Of a DNA stretch of 32,051 nucleotides, positions 9,287 to 18,897 are shown one piece after another (the first letter of the stretch is position 1; each line of letters starts with the position of its first letter). The DNA lies in contig MNCI01006676.1 of NCBI GenBank assembly GCA_015680685.1, positions 553,287-585,337 on the forward strand, given 5' to 3'. The translations under genes were made by a program, and so were the position numbers. The DNA comes from Gnetum montanum. Lineage: Eukaryota > Streptophyta > Gnetopsida > Gnetales > Gnetaceae. The notes under the pieces were generated by a model. The model saw only the letters and a program-made list of their open reading frames with translations, was not told the DNA's origin and searched no databases.

Positions 9287-9425
9287 CCGCTCGTATTCAT
9301 ATGGTTGAGCATAGGGGTACCTCGTCGCTCATCATTGGCACTGTTGCCGAGGACTNCCGTTCGTATTCATATGGTTGAGCATAGGGGTACCTCGTCGCTC
9401 ATCATTGGCACTGTTGCCAAGGACT
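9287..9425 (+). repeat. 69-bp direct duplication of LTR end plus PBS across an N
   Basis: Bases 9287-9355 and 9357-9425 are identical except for two positions, with a single N (9356) between. Each copy holds the LTR terminus CTCATCA and the PBS. The arrangement looks like two overlapping contigs joined without merging rather than a biological tandem. Confidence 0.8.
9336..9353 (+). other. Primer-binding site of element B/C (tRNA-Asp)
   Basis: TGGCACTGTTGCCGAGGA matches 15 of 18 bases of TGGCGCCGTTGCCGGGGA, the complement of the plant tRNA-Asp 3' end including CCA. It lies 1 nt after the LTR. A second copy lies in the duplicated segment (9406-9423). Confidence 0.8.
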
Positions 9426-9560
9426 TTGTTGTTTGTGCGCTAAGTAGAACTTAGGAAATTATTCATATCATTGGAATGAATCCTTAGGGTTGGTTAAAGG
9501 AAAAAATATAATAATAATAATATATAAATATATAGTAGATTGCACACTCAACAAGACAAG

Positions 9561-11870
9561 ATGTCTTCTTCTTCGCACAAGAGCACTTCATCACCTAGGA
9601 CTAACACAAGAAGAAATCAACGGCAAAATACACATGACGTTGACCCGCTAGTTCCTCAATAGTTTTGTGTGGTATATATTCATCCTAATGAATATGTACT
9701 TGACTTCACCTTTATTCTCCACCAAGATGAACAGCTGTGTTGGCGTGACTTGGAAGGTAACATAGTGTTACCTCCTGACCGTTCAGTTCCAAGTATGCTT
9801 CTTCGCGCTCTCACATGAATAGGCATGCAACACTTACATGTAGAGTACATTGTGCAGGACTATGATTCAAGAGACTATTGTCCTACTGAAGCACAACGTC
9901 AAAGGGATTATCAACAGGAGAGACACCATAAGTCCTTGAAGGGAAATTGGTCTAAGGATTCCCCACATGTTTTTGAAATTGAGTGTGATGAACCTGCCTC
10001 AGGTAGTCACCCACATAACGATGTTCCTCCCCTTAACTTTGGCCAAGGGGTTGTGTATCAAAACCTTCATTCTACTGTTCACAACCCAGGTGCTGATACC
10101 AATGGATACAAAGAGTCCAAAAAGGAACAAAGGCACATGACAAAGGTGGGCATTCTGATCGCAATCGCGATTGAGGCAGAGACCACCGAAGAGAAGGTAG
10201 TAAACATCATCATGGTGGCAGTTCTCCTTCTTCTTCACCTTCATTGTCACCTTCACCCTCCCCTTCCGTGTTCGGACGCAGCCATAGAGAAACAGATCGT
10301 GAGGATAAGGGCAAACAAAGTGAAAGTTGTAAATGTGACAACCAAGATGGAGGACGAGGGCACTCTAGGGAATCATGCCATAGAAGAAGGGAGAGTAGGG
10401 AACCGCATAGAAACTATAGATGCTACGAATGAGATGATCATGATGAACCCCTACTCGCCACGTGAAGCATGCTATATATAATCGAGGCCGTAAGAGTTCC
10501 AACAAGGCACCAGAAAGATAGTAGGATGAAGAGGCTAGACATGAATAACATCTTGCGATTTGAAGGGGGATATAATGCTGATCCTGAAAATCACTTATAA
10601 GCATTTCATGATGCGTGTGCCTTGCAAAACATAGAAAATGAGTGGCAAAAGCTTAATTTATTCCCACAAACATTCGTATTGGTCCTTAGAATCAGAATCC
10701 ATTCGTAGGTGGAGTACGATGCTAGAATTGTTCAATGATAAGTACCAAACGTACTCTTGAGTGTCTAACCTATGAAAGAAAATCCAAGGCTGGAAACAAG
10801 GAAGTCATGAACCCTTGGATGCTGCCATGGGCCGCTATTATGCACTCTTACATCATTGTCCCGGCCATGGTTATTCGTAGCGGGATCAACTACACCAGCT
10901 TGTAGATGGGCTGAGGCATGAAACAAGAAGGATCCTTGGGACTTATGCCTAAGGAAGGTTATCTGAGCTTAGGTCCCATCAAATTCATAGACTACTAGAG
11001 CAAGTAACTAAAGAAGAAGGTGAGCTATGGAAAAGAGAGAGTGTGAAAGAATACAACCGCGATCCTTCCCTTTGAAAGAAGGGAGTAAGATTTTGTGAGG
11101 ATGAGGAAGAGTCACCACTCGAAGAGATGGTGAATAGGAAAATCTTGCCCATTTGAAAGTTAGCATTAGAAGTATCGACAAAGGTAGATCAAATGTGGGA
11201 CTCCTTAGATAGTAAGTTTCAAACTGTGCTCAAAGTAGTAGAGGAGTCTAGGGAGCGAGGTAGTGACCATGACAGAAGGAAAAAGAGAGAAGCAGAGAAT
11301 GCACTTAACAAGGGTAAGGGTAAAGTTGCTATTATTGAAGAGGTTGTGGATTCAGATGATGATGATAGTGGATGTGAGATCTATCAATATGGCCATCCTA
11401 AGGGATGTTGCCCTGTAATCTCATAATTACAGGAGTTTGGGGTGTATGCACTTAATCCACGATTAAACAAACGACAAACATCTCAATGGTTACCTTATCT
11501 CCAAGGTAACCTAAGGCAGTTCCACAAACCCTTAACGTATTACCCAAGTGGAACTCCACCATAATCAGTCGAGCAACATCAATAGTGGAAGCACCCACAA
11601 TCATGGGGAATGCCACCACCAAGGCAACAATATCCTTACTGGCAACCAGACCCATATGGATACTACGTGTAACTTTTGATCTCTCCACGTGACTCTGTTG
11701 GTCACGTTACACCCCAACATCACTACCAAGCTTGTGAATACTATAGGACTTCCTTTCTTAGGGGTGACATCCCACAATTATACCATCCTTCCAATCCGGC
11801 CGCATCTCTCCCACCAATAGCCCCATTACCACCTACTAGAGCAATGCAAGGTGAACTCCCTCCTTAGCCA
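9561..11870 (+). pseudogene. gag: gag remnant of element B/C
   Basis: ATG 9561 begins MSSSSHKSTSSPRTN. A TAG breaks the frame near 9660, and a TGA (9816-9818, codon 86) matches the stop position in G and E. The frame then stays open (MQHLHVEYIVQDYDS) until a 1-nt loss near 10122 relative to element E. In the shifted frame lies an Arg/Ser-rich stretch (SSPSSSPSLSPSPSPS, then RGHSRESCHRRRESREPHR, about 10200-10430). The capsid-like domain (MNNILRFEGGYNADP, later RRWSTMLELFNDKYQ) lies at about 10530-10930 with stops and a deletion near 10675. A basic segment and the motif CEIYQYGHPKGCC (11373-11411) follow. A Pro/Tyr/Gln-rich linker extends to about 11870. It is clearly non-functional. Confidence 0.8.
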
Positions 11871-12040
11871 CAACAACGCAATGCCCAAGGGTTGTTAACC
11901 CTCAACTTACTATTGGTTCTGACAATCGTACAAAGAAAAGATATTTCTTCAGAACCAACAGTCCAACCAAGCCCTTGCAACCCCAAGTGGCTAAGTCTTT
12001 GGATGCATCTGTATCAACTAAAGCTTTGAAGCCCCCTTCA

Positions 12041-12565
12041 AACTTAACACCACATTCAATGCATATGATCATGTTAACACATGCCATTACTGATTGGATT
12101 AAAGTTGGACACCTTCCCAGAAAATTCTCTGATCTTGGGAGTCCCCTAATATATCTACAAATTGCTAGGAATGAACCATGAAAAGCTCTTTTGGATTCAA
12201 GTTCCAATGTCAACCTAATATCCTATGAAATGTATAAGGCCTAGCACTTGAACCCATTGAAAAAGAGCAATGTCCGTTTAGAGTTAGTCAACCAATCCAT
12301 CACTGTCTCCTTGGGATTAGTGGAGGATATTGTTACCACTATTTGTGGGTGGTCGTATCCAACTGACTTCCTGGTGATCCAAGTGAATAACAGTAAAGGG
12401 GACTTCTCAATCATAATGGGAAGGGCATGGCTAAGCACTATAGATGCGTGCCTAGGAATTCGTGATCTTTCCCTAGAAATATCTAAGGAAAACACTTTTG
12501 GAAAGATCAAGAAGAAGAAGGTTCCATGCATCGCATACAGTGACACAGGGTGCAATTTCTTGTAG
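12041..12565 (+). pseudogene. Aspartic protease remnant of element B/C
   Basis: The retroviral-type protease would process Gag-Pol. Conserved blocks are LPRKFSDLGSPLIYLQIARN, ALLDSSSNVNLISYEMYK with the catalytic Asp at 12194-12196, DIVTTICGWSYPTDFLVIQ, and FSIIMGRAWLSTIDA (about 12405-12450), the I-I-M-G-R block of clan AA proteases. The active-site triplet is D-S-S instead of D-T/S-G. Stops at about 12180 and 12242 break it. Element F carries the same order and the same D-S-S. Confidence 0.75.
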
Positions 12566-12959
12566 AGATCATGGGTTCTGCAGAGTTTGACATTGCCTAC
12601 ATGCAATCCATGTGCACAAATGATCAACATACAAAGATGCCTGTATGCAGCAACCACACGACAAGAAGACACCCAATGGATAATAGATGATCAAGAAAGC
12701 AGCTCACTAATATGCATGGAACTGACTGAGGGTTTGACTTGCATTTATATAGATAGAATTGATGCATTAGAGCAAGTCCACCACTAACTTCCTAGTCCTA
12801 ACTTAGAGAAAATCAACTGGGGGAAGTTGGAAATTCCCAAGAAATTTAAACAAGAGCCCTTGGAGCTAAAACCATTGCCCACCAGTATGGAATACATGTT
12901 CCTTAAGAATGGGAAACCAGTAATCATTAACGCAAGAGTTGCTTCACAACAAAAAGAAA

Positions 12960-14360
12960 GTCTGCTCAAGGTAATAAACAAATGGTCAAAAGCCTTCACC
13001 TGGTCATATCTGGAATTAACTAGAATAGATCCTAGGATATGCTAGCATAGGATTTACAATGACTCCTCCATGAAGCCTCGAAAACAACCACAGAGGCGAT
13101 TGAACCCAAAGTTGAAGCAAGTAGTAAAAGAAGAGATTGAGCAGCTTCTAAAAGCTGGGTTCATATACCCCATTGCTGATAGCAAATGGGTTAGCCCCTT
13201 AGTAATTGTGCCTAAAAGGGAGGAAAATGGAGGGTGTGCATAGATTTTAGGATGCCAAACATGGCAACATTCAAGGATCACTTTTCATTGCCATTTGTTG
13301 ACCAAGTCTTAGACACAATTGCAGGGCATTGCTATTATAGTTTTTTGGATGACTATAGCGGATACAACCAAATACAAATAGCCCTAGAAGACTAAGCCAA
13401 AACTACATTCACCAGTCCTTGGGGAACATTTGCATACAAAAAAATGCCATTTGGCTTGTGCAATGCCCCTGCCACGTTTCAATGCTTACTTCTAAGAATA
13501 TTCCAGTAGCAGATAGGAAATGGTGTGGAAGTGTTTATGGATGACTTCTCCACTTATGGAGCAAGTTTTGATCATGCCTTGGACTAGTTAGAGCAAGTGT
13601 TGAAAAGATGTGTAGAGACTAATCTAAGACTCAATTGGTAGAAAAGCCATTTAATAGTCCAAGAAGGTGTAGTACTTGGGCATAAAATTTCACATGTAGA
13701 GATAGAGGTGCACCCTAAGAAAATCAAAGTCATCCAAGGAATCACTCATCAACTGGAAATTGTCAAAGATATTCGATCATTCCTTGGACACACTGGCTAC
13801 TATAGGAGTTTCATAGAGAACTTTTCGAAGGTTGCCAAACCATTGGTAGAGTTAATGAAAAAGGATGTACCCTTTGATTGGACTAGGGAATGCGAATGAG
13901 CCTTCCAAACTTTGAAGCAAAAGTTGGTAGAAACACCCATTCTATAAGCTCCTGACTAGTCCAAACCATTTCATGTCATGACTAATGCATCCAACTATGC
14001 CTTAGGAGCCGTACTTACACAATTAGATGACCAAAAATTCCCTTATTACATCCACTGTACAAGTAGAAGTATAGCTAGTGCACAACTTAACTACACTACT
14101 ATGGAAAAAGAATTAATGGCTGTAGTGTTTGCACTAGAAAAATTTAGGCACTATGTATTGGGATACAAAGTATTCATACATATAGATCATAGTGTAATCT
14201 GGTTCCTCATGAATAAGCCAATGGTAAGCCCCCGTATTATATGATGGCTAGTAATCCTACAAGAGTTTGATCTAATGATGATTGATCGTAAAGGCACCAA
14301 GAATGTAGTTGTCGATCATTTATCTTGGTTGCGTTGGGACAGCAAAGAGGATGAGTATCC
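12960..14360 (+). pseudogene. Reverse transcriptase and RNase H remnant of element B/C
   Basis: This part of Pol copies the element RNA to DNA. RT blocks in order are EIEQLLKAGFIYPIADSKWV, WVSPLVIVPKREENGG, then after a frameshift near 13220 VCIDFRMPN, DDYSGYNQIQIAL, MPFGLCNAPATFQ, the catalytic VFMDDFSTYGASF (FMDD at 13535-13546), and VVLGHKISH. The connection block RSFLGHTGYYRSFIENFSKV is intact. RNase H reads MTNASNYALGAVLTQ, where the catalytic Asp is replaced by Asn (13984-13986), then YTTMEKELMAVVFALEKFRH. FMDDFS and LRLNW are characteristic of Athila-type RTs. About seven stops interrupt it. Confidence 0.85.
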
Positions 14361-14479
14361 TATTTCCGATCACTTCCCTGCTGAGTTCCTCTTTGCCGAT
14401 GTAGTGAATGACTAATCACCCACGGAGACAAACTGGTACAGTAGCATTCTAATATATCTCCTTACCCAAAAAACACCAC

Positions 14480-15566
14480 AAGATTTGGACCTTAAGAAGA
14501 AACAACGGTTTCTTCATAGAGCCAATTACTTTATAGAAATCAATGGAAACCTTTACAAATTATGTCTTGATGGTTTGGTTCGATGGTGTGTTCCCAATAG
14601 AGATCAACTTAGAGTTCTCCAAGATGCTCATGAGGGCCCTTGTGGGGGTCACTATGCTGGGAGAAAAATGACTATTAAGATCTTACTTGTAGGGTATTAT
14701 TGGCCTACCTTGTTTCAGGACACTCATCAATTCGTCCAATCTTGTGAGTGCTGTCAACATGATGGGGGAATGACTACTAGAATGGAGGATCCAAAATAAT
14801 GGATTCAACTGCTAGAACCCTTTAACATTTGGGGGATTGGTTTCATGGGGCCCATTACACCAATGTCCAATGGAAAAGCTTACATCATAGTTGCTATAGA
14901 CTACTTAACAAAATGGGCTGAAGCAACTTCTATTAAAGATTACACATCATCTACAGCTGCACGATTTGTTCAACAACAAGTCGTCAACAGGTTTGGTGTG
15001 TCGCATGCACTTATCTTAGATAATGGTACATAGTTTACAGGTGCAACTTTTCGAAAGCTAATGCAATGCATAGGGGTTGAGCACAAATTGACTACAACAT
15101 ACCACCCCCAAGCAAACGGTCAAGCCGAGGTCACCAATAGGGAGATTACCAAGATATTGACCAGAACTATTAGCAAATATAGGTGAGATTGGAGCACTAA
15201 ACTAAATTATGCTCTTTGTGCATACCGCTCCATGTGGAAACTCCCTATAGGCTACTATCCCTACGAGTTAGTGTATGGAAAACTTCCAACACTCCCTATC
15301 CAAATTGAGCTCTGTACACTAACCACGACATGTGACCTCAACATTGACCTCGATCTAGCACAAAAAAGGTTAATGACTCTTAACTTGCTAGATGAGAACC
15401 GACTAGCTACCCTGTCATCTAATGAGTTACACAAGGCATTTAATAAACAACACCATGATCTAAAAATTAGGAGAGTTAAGTACCAACTAGGAGATAAGGT
15501 CCTCTACTAGAACCCCACACATGTGTCACAATGGACCAAATTTCAAACATTGTGGGAAGGACCTTA
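14480..15566 (+). pseudogene. Integrase remnant of element B/C
   Basis: Integrase inserts the DNA copy into the genome. The zinc-binding region reads HEGPCGGHYAGRKMTIKIL then GYYWPTLFQDTHQFVQSCEC and ends with C-x2-C. The core follows: [15 protein letters not shown], where the expected catalytic Asp of G-I-D-F is Gly (14839-14841); [21 protein letters not shown] with the second Asp present; and TTYHPQANGQAEVTNREITK with the Glu present. The tail runs through KVKYQLGDKVLY-like sequence to TKFQTLWEGP, then meets the N at 15567. Comparison with element F suggests roughly 0.6 kb is missing there. Stops occur near 14797, 15032 and 15185. Confidence 0.85.
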
Positions 15567-15572
15567 NGATTA

Positions 15573-15577
15573 ACAGG
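15573..15577 (+). repeat. Target-site duplication of solo LTR D (ACAGG)
   Basis: ACAGG on the left and ATAGG at 16506-16510 on the right directly flank LTR D and differ by one transition. Confidence 0.6.
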
Positions 15578-15996
15578 TGATGAGTGGCGAGGTACCCCTA
15601 CACTCAACCATACGGAATGAGCGTAGCACATGTGATTCAGTCGAACTCCATAGACTAAATGCCTAAACGCCCCATGGAATACTTGGGGTTAATCATTCGT
15701 TGTCTTCCCAGACTTACTTGTTGTTGTCACTGTGTATGGTTAAGTAAGTACGAGGTATATGATTTTTTTGGTCTTTTATGGTTTTTATCCTATGCTAAAG
15801 GGTGAAGGGTTGAGTGAGCTAACTAACTCTAACTAAGGACTAAGTCTAAATTAACTAGCGTCAGCATCCATTCCCACTTACCGTACACACCGTGAACTAT
15901 GCAATTGTGGCTACCAAACGCTAATCATTATTGGGATCACCACATGTAATGGATGTGCTGGAAGTGTCATACTGAGGCACCTAACTAGCCTAAGCA

Positions 15997-16175
15997 TGAT
16001 GAGCAGCCGATTCCTTGACCAGCCATACACATCCGTAGATGCTCGTAATCAAGTCGTACTCATCTTACATTCTAGGAGACAAGGGTGAGAGAATCTAATC
16101 GTGATGAGTAGTCGATTCCTTGGTTAGCCGTACACATTCGTCAATGCTCGTAACCAGGTTGTACTCATGCCGTGC
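15997..16175 (-). repeat. Internal tandem duplication in LTR D, about 105-bp period
   Basis: GATGAGCAGCCGATTCCTTG (from about 15998) recurs as GATGAGTAGTCGATTCCTTG (from about 16103), followed in both by AGCC[AG]TACACAT[TC]CG and GCTCGTAA. LTR A has one full copy and a partial second copy (about 1790-1920). Confidence 0.75.
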
Positions 16176-16257
16176 TAATGCATGTAATAAATAATAGGTA
16201 AGAAATAATAGGTAATAAACCTATTCCATGCACTACAAGGTTTATCCAAAAAGCTCA

Positions 16258-16310
16258 TCTTTATTGCCGTACACAACTTGTGTTCAGGTACAAAGCTGCT
16301 CGAATAAAGA
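16258..16310 (-). promoter_or_regulatory. R-region inverted pair with poly(A) signal, LTR D
   Basis: TCTTTATT (16258-16265) and AATAAAGA (16303-16310) bracket 53 nt. Read on the minus strand it has the same layout as in the other LTRs. Confidence 0.55.
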
Positions 16311-16455
16311 TCCGTTCACTTGGGGACTCCTACTGTGGGCACATGGAGAATATTCTATCTCTGGAATAATCAAACTACCAGAGTTTTCCTACTTCTAGCC
16401 TAGGATGAGAAATGAGGGAAGTGCCGCCTCTTATTTATAGATTTGGCGGCGGACC

Positions 16456-16498
16456 GCGATATCGCGTATGCGATATCGTGGCCCATGCGATATCGCGT
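16456..16498. promoter_or_regulatory. GATATCGC palindrome array in U3 of LTR D
   Basis: CGCGATATCGCG, GCGATATCGTG and GCGATATCGCG occur in 43 bp with the spacer TATG or GGCCCAT. This is the least mutated array in the window, with nearly every CpG intact. Confidence 0.7.
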
Positions 16499-16505
16499 CT
16501 CATCA

Positions 16506-18154
16506 ATAGGCAATGAGTCCACGTTGTTCATACATCCATAAAATCCTATGGTCTCCCTTGGCTTGGAGTTGTATAGTCCCTTTCTTTAATAAAATTGTTA
16601 GCGAATTGGTAATTGGGTATTTCTCAGACTAAGAAAAGACTCAAAGGATGAAAAGGGTGTGGCTTCAAAGGGATTCTATGCATTTGTACTGGCTATTCTC
16701 TTGAGTGCTTGGATGCTTTTTCTTTGGGTTTTCTACCATTCTGACCATTCATCAAATCACCAAAAGCTGAGTTCATATATATATAATAAGTCTTTGCATG
16801 GTGTGGTTCTCACGCAAAAAACACAAAAAAAAGTGAAAATTCAAAGCACACCCCTTAGACACAATAATGATCTTGGGCTACATACACTGGTTATGCACTA
16901 GAAAGATGTGTTACCCATGCCTAAAGGTTCCCTCTAACTAAGGCCCCTTCTCGCTTCCTGGTTCTCCATCTTGCTCTCTTTGGAATGGTGGTGAATTTTT
17001 GTAGAGGCATTCTTGTTGCTCTAAGTGGATGGGTTGGTCAAATGTGTTGATGCAATGTCACTGAATGTGGATTGGTTTGAGTCTAGATTTGGAACAAGTT
17101 CTACTTGATCACATTAACCATGAAACACACAAGGGACTTTACACAACCTTGTTTTTGGGTTTCCATTCCATCCTTTCCTCTTCACCTTTCTTTTCCATTT
17201 ATCACCTCATTGCCTATTTTATCATTAGTTTGTATCTTGGTTGATGCATTATTCTTCCTTTGTAATTTCTTGTGGGTAAGTTTTTAACTCTTGCTTCCCA
17301 ATGACATTCCTAGAGCCTACAAACTCTTTGATTTGTAGGTTTGTCAGGGCATCAAGGGCATAAGCCTGCTTTGGGGAGGACCCACTGGCATTCCTTTTTG
17401 GGTGCACTGGTTAACTTCTTTCCCTTAAACATTTCTTGTAAGCATCATTTTTTGTTTCATTCCCATCCATGACATTCATTTTATTGGTGTTTCCGTTGTT
17501 CCTTTTTCTCCATCTTTCTTATTCCTTCTCTTTTTCCATCCTATCGCTACCGAAGGTTCACTCTTCATCATGGGTGCCTGAGCACAAATTTTTTTAAATT
17601 TTCCTAACCCCTACACCTTAGGTAGTCACCAGTGTTAAAATTCCAGAACCAGTATTTGCCATAACCACAACTCAGCCAATGCACTTCACGTCGAAGCAAG
17701 GTATCAACTACATTGTGATTTATCTACCCTCGCTCATTTGTGACTATGTTGTATGTGTAGATGGTGATCATACAACAATGGATTGGGCCTGGAGGATGCA
17801 CTTAGGATGGACCAGAATTGGAACATTCATGAAAGAAGCAAGAGTGGTGGTGTGGCTATGGATGAACAATGACAGGTGTAATATTGGCATCAGCAGCAAC
17901 ACGTCTCATTCTTTTTTCTCTCTCTCCTTCTTCTCTATTAGTTGCCAATAAGGCTGGATGTCATTTATACATAGTGTTTACTTTTATGGTCATGAACACT
18001 AATGTTGTCATGTATTTTATTGTTGATCCGTTCACTGGGAACATTGAGTCAGTCACCTTATTTCACTGTCAATAGTAATTCAATCAATAATCCCATACCT
18101 TCCTAATATTTTGTAAGGAACTCGAGGACAAGTTTTCATTCAGTCATGGGGGTA
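16506..18154 (+). other. 3' internal region of element B/C between pol and 3' LTR
   Basis: About 1.65 kb without an intact gene. The first 400 bp match the corresponding region of element F (minus strand, 23901 down to 23539): GAGTCCAC, GGTGTGGCTTCAAAGG, and a frame reading NKSLHGVVL in both. One frame (16659-16901) holds a strongly hydrophobic segment, FVLAILLSAWMLFLWVFY, but has no ATG. Later T-rich frames (17105-17287, 17679-17951) are short and unrecognised. Athila elements often have an env-like ORF here; I cannot show one. Confidence 0.5.
18146..18154 (+). other. Polypurine tract of element B/C
   Basis: TGGGGGTA directly precedes LTR C and is preceded by GAGGACAAGTTTTCATTCAG, the block also found before LTR A. 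Confidence 0.65.
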
Positions 18155-18897
18155 TGATGAACCGTGATATTGTGTCCACGATATCGTGTCTGCGATATCA
18201 AATTGACCATGCGATATCAGGTATCCAATATCACGACCTGTCTCATTATCTATAAATAAGAGGTAGTACCTTTGATTTCCACAATTAAGAATTAGTCCCT
18301 TAGTCAAACTCTTGGCATTTTTTCCCTCCAGAGTTAGAATTATTTTTTCGTGCTCATAGTAGGAGTCGTAGAGTGAATGGATCTTTATTCGAGCATTGTG
18401 TACCTGAGCACACTTTGTGTATGGCAATAAAGATGAACTTTATGGTAAACCTTGCAGCATACAAAATAGATTAATTAGTGTTAATTATTATTTAATGCTT
18501 TCATAGTTAATTAATGGTTTCTCTCACCCTACAACTCTCTTAGTTAATTACACTCATTATGACTGCTTTGAGCATGCGTGTAGCACTTGATAACCTAGTA
18601 ACGATTAGCGTTTGGTAATCCCAGCAGCGTTGCACTGGTTCAGGATGTGTACAGAAAGTGGGAACATATATTGGTGTTAGGAGTACTTAGAACTTAGTTA
18701 ATGAATAGTTAAATTAGATTAGTTACTTAGTTACCTCTCTCTCCCCTCCTTATTAGCACAGGATAGAAAACACATAAAAACCATAAAAATCATATACCTC
18801 AAGCTTACTTAACCATAAAACTGTGACATACAAGTAAGTTTNGCGTGAAACACTCGTATTCATATGGTTGAGCGTAGGGGTACCTCGCTACTCACTA
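18155..18897 (+). repeat. LTR C (3' LTR of element B/C)
   Basis: Starts TGATGAACC and ends CTCACTA, a decayed CTCATCA. It contains the palindrome array (18165-18234), TATAAATA (18251-18258) and the R pair (18382-18433). The N at 18842 replaces about 85 bp present in LTR B between AAGTAAGTTT and the final CTCGTATTC block. Otherwise the two LTRs align almost end to end. Confidence 0.88.
18165..18234. promoter_or_regulatory. GATATCGC palindrome array in U3 of LTR C
   Basis: Cores GATATTGTG, ACGATATCGTG, GCGATATCA, GCGATATCAG and CAATATCACG. It has one unit fewer than LTR B of the same element. Confidence 0.6.

Larger units (their letters stand above)
8492..9334 (+). repeat. LTR B (5' LTR of element B/C), 843 bp
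   Basis: Starts TGATGAACC and ends CTCATCA, and is followed by one T and the PBS. It contains the palindrome array (8502-8587), TATAAATA at 8602-8609, and the R pair TCTTTATT (8733-8740) with AATAAAGA (8777-8784). Compared with LTR C it has an extra 14 bp (GCGTATGCGATATT) in the array and an extra AGTTACTT-type unit near 9085. Confidence 0.9.
15578..16505 (-). mobile_element. Solo LTR D, 928 bp, inserted antisense in element B/C
   Basis: On the minus strand it starts TGATGAGACGCGATATCGC and ends CCTCGCCACTCATCA. No PBS lies at its internal end and no purine tract at the other, and 5-bp flanks match, so it is best read as a solo LTR left by recombination. It contains intact palindromes, TATAAATA (16439-16432), the R pair (16310-16258) and a 105-bp internal duplication. 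Its CpG sites are better kept than those of B and C, which agrees with a younger insertion. The N at 15567 lies 11 bp away, so an assembly join is the alternative. Confidence 0.75.
8492..18897 (+). mobile_element. Element B/C: near-complete Athila-like LTR retrotransposon with a nested solo LTR
   Basis: Two direct LTRs, B (8492-9334) and C (18155-18897), are very similar along their length and differ mostly by transitions. They bracket PBS, gag, protease, RT, RNase H, integrase, a 3' region and a purine tract in the correct order. GATAT/GATAC flanks support a single insertion. Without the antisense solo LTR at 15578-16505 the element would be about 9.5 kb, plus sequence missing at the Ns at 15567 and 18842. 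Every gene is interrupted by stops, so it cannot move on its own. Confidence 0.85.

Noticed and set aside
10140-10481. Open alternative frame over the Arg/Ser-rich part of gag in B, and the matching frame in E (30717-31106)
   Set aside because: In E and G the upstream Gag frame runs directly into the Arg/Ser-rich reading. The alternative frame joins only in B because of a 1-nt loss.
17105-17287. Hydrophobic 60-codon frame in the B/C 3' region
   Set aside because: T-rich composition explains it, and no matching sequence exists in elements A or F.
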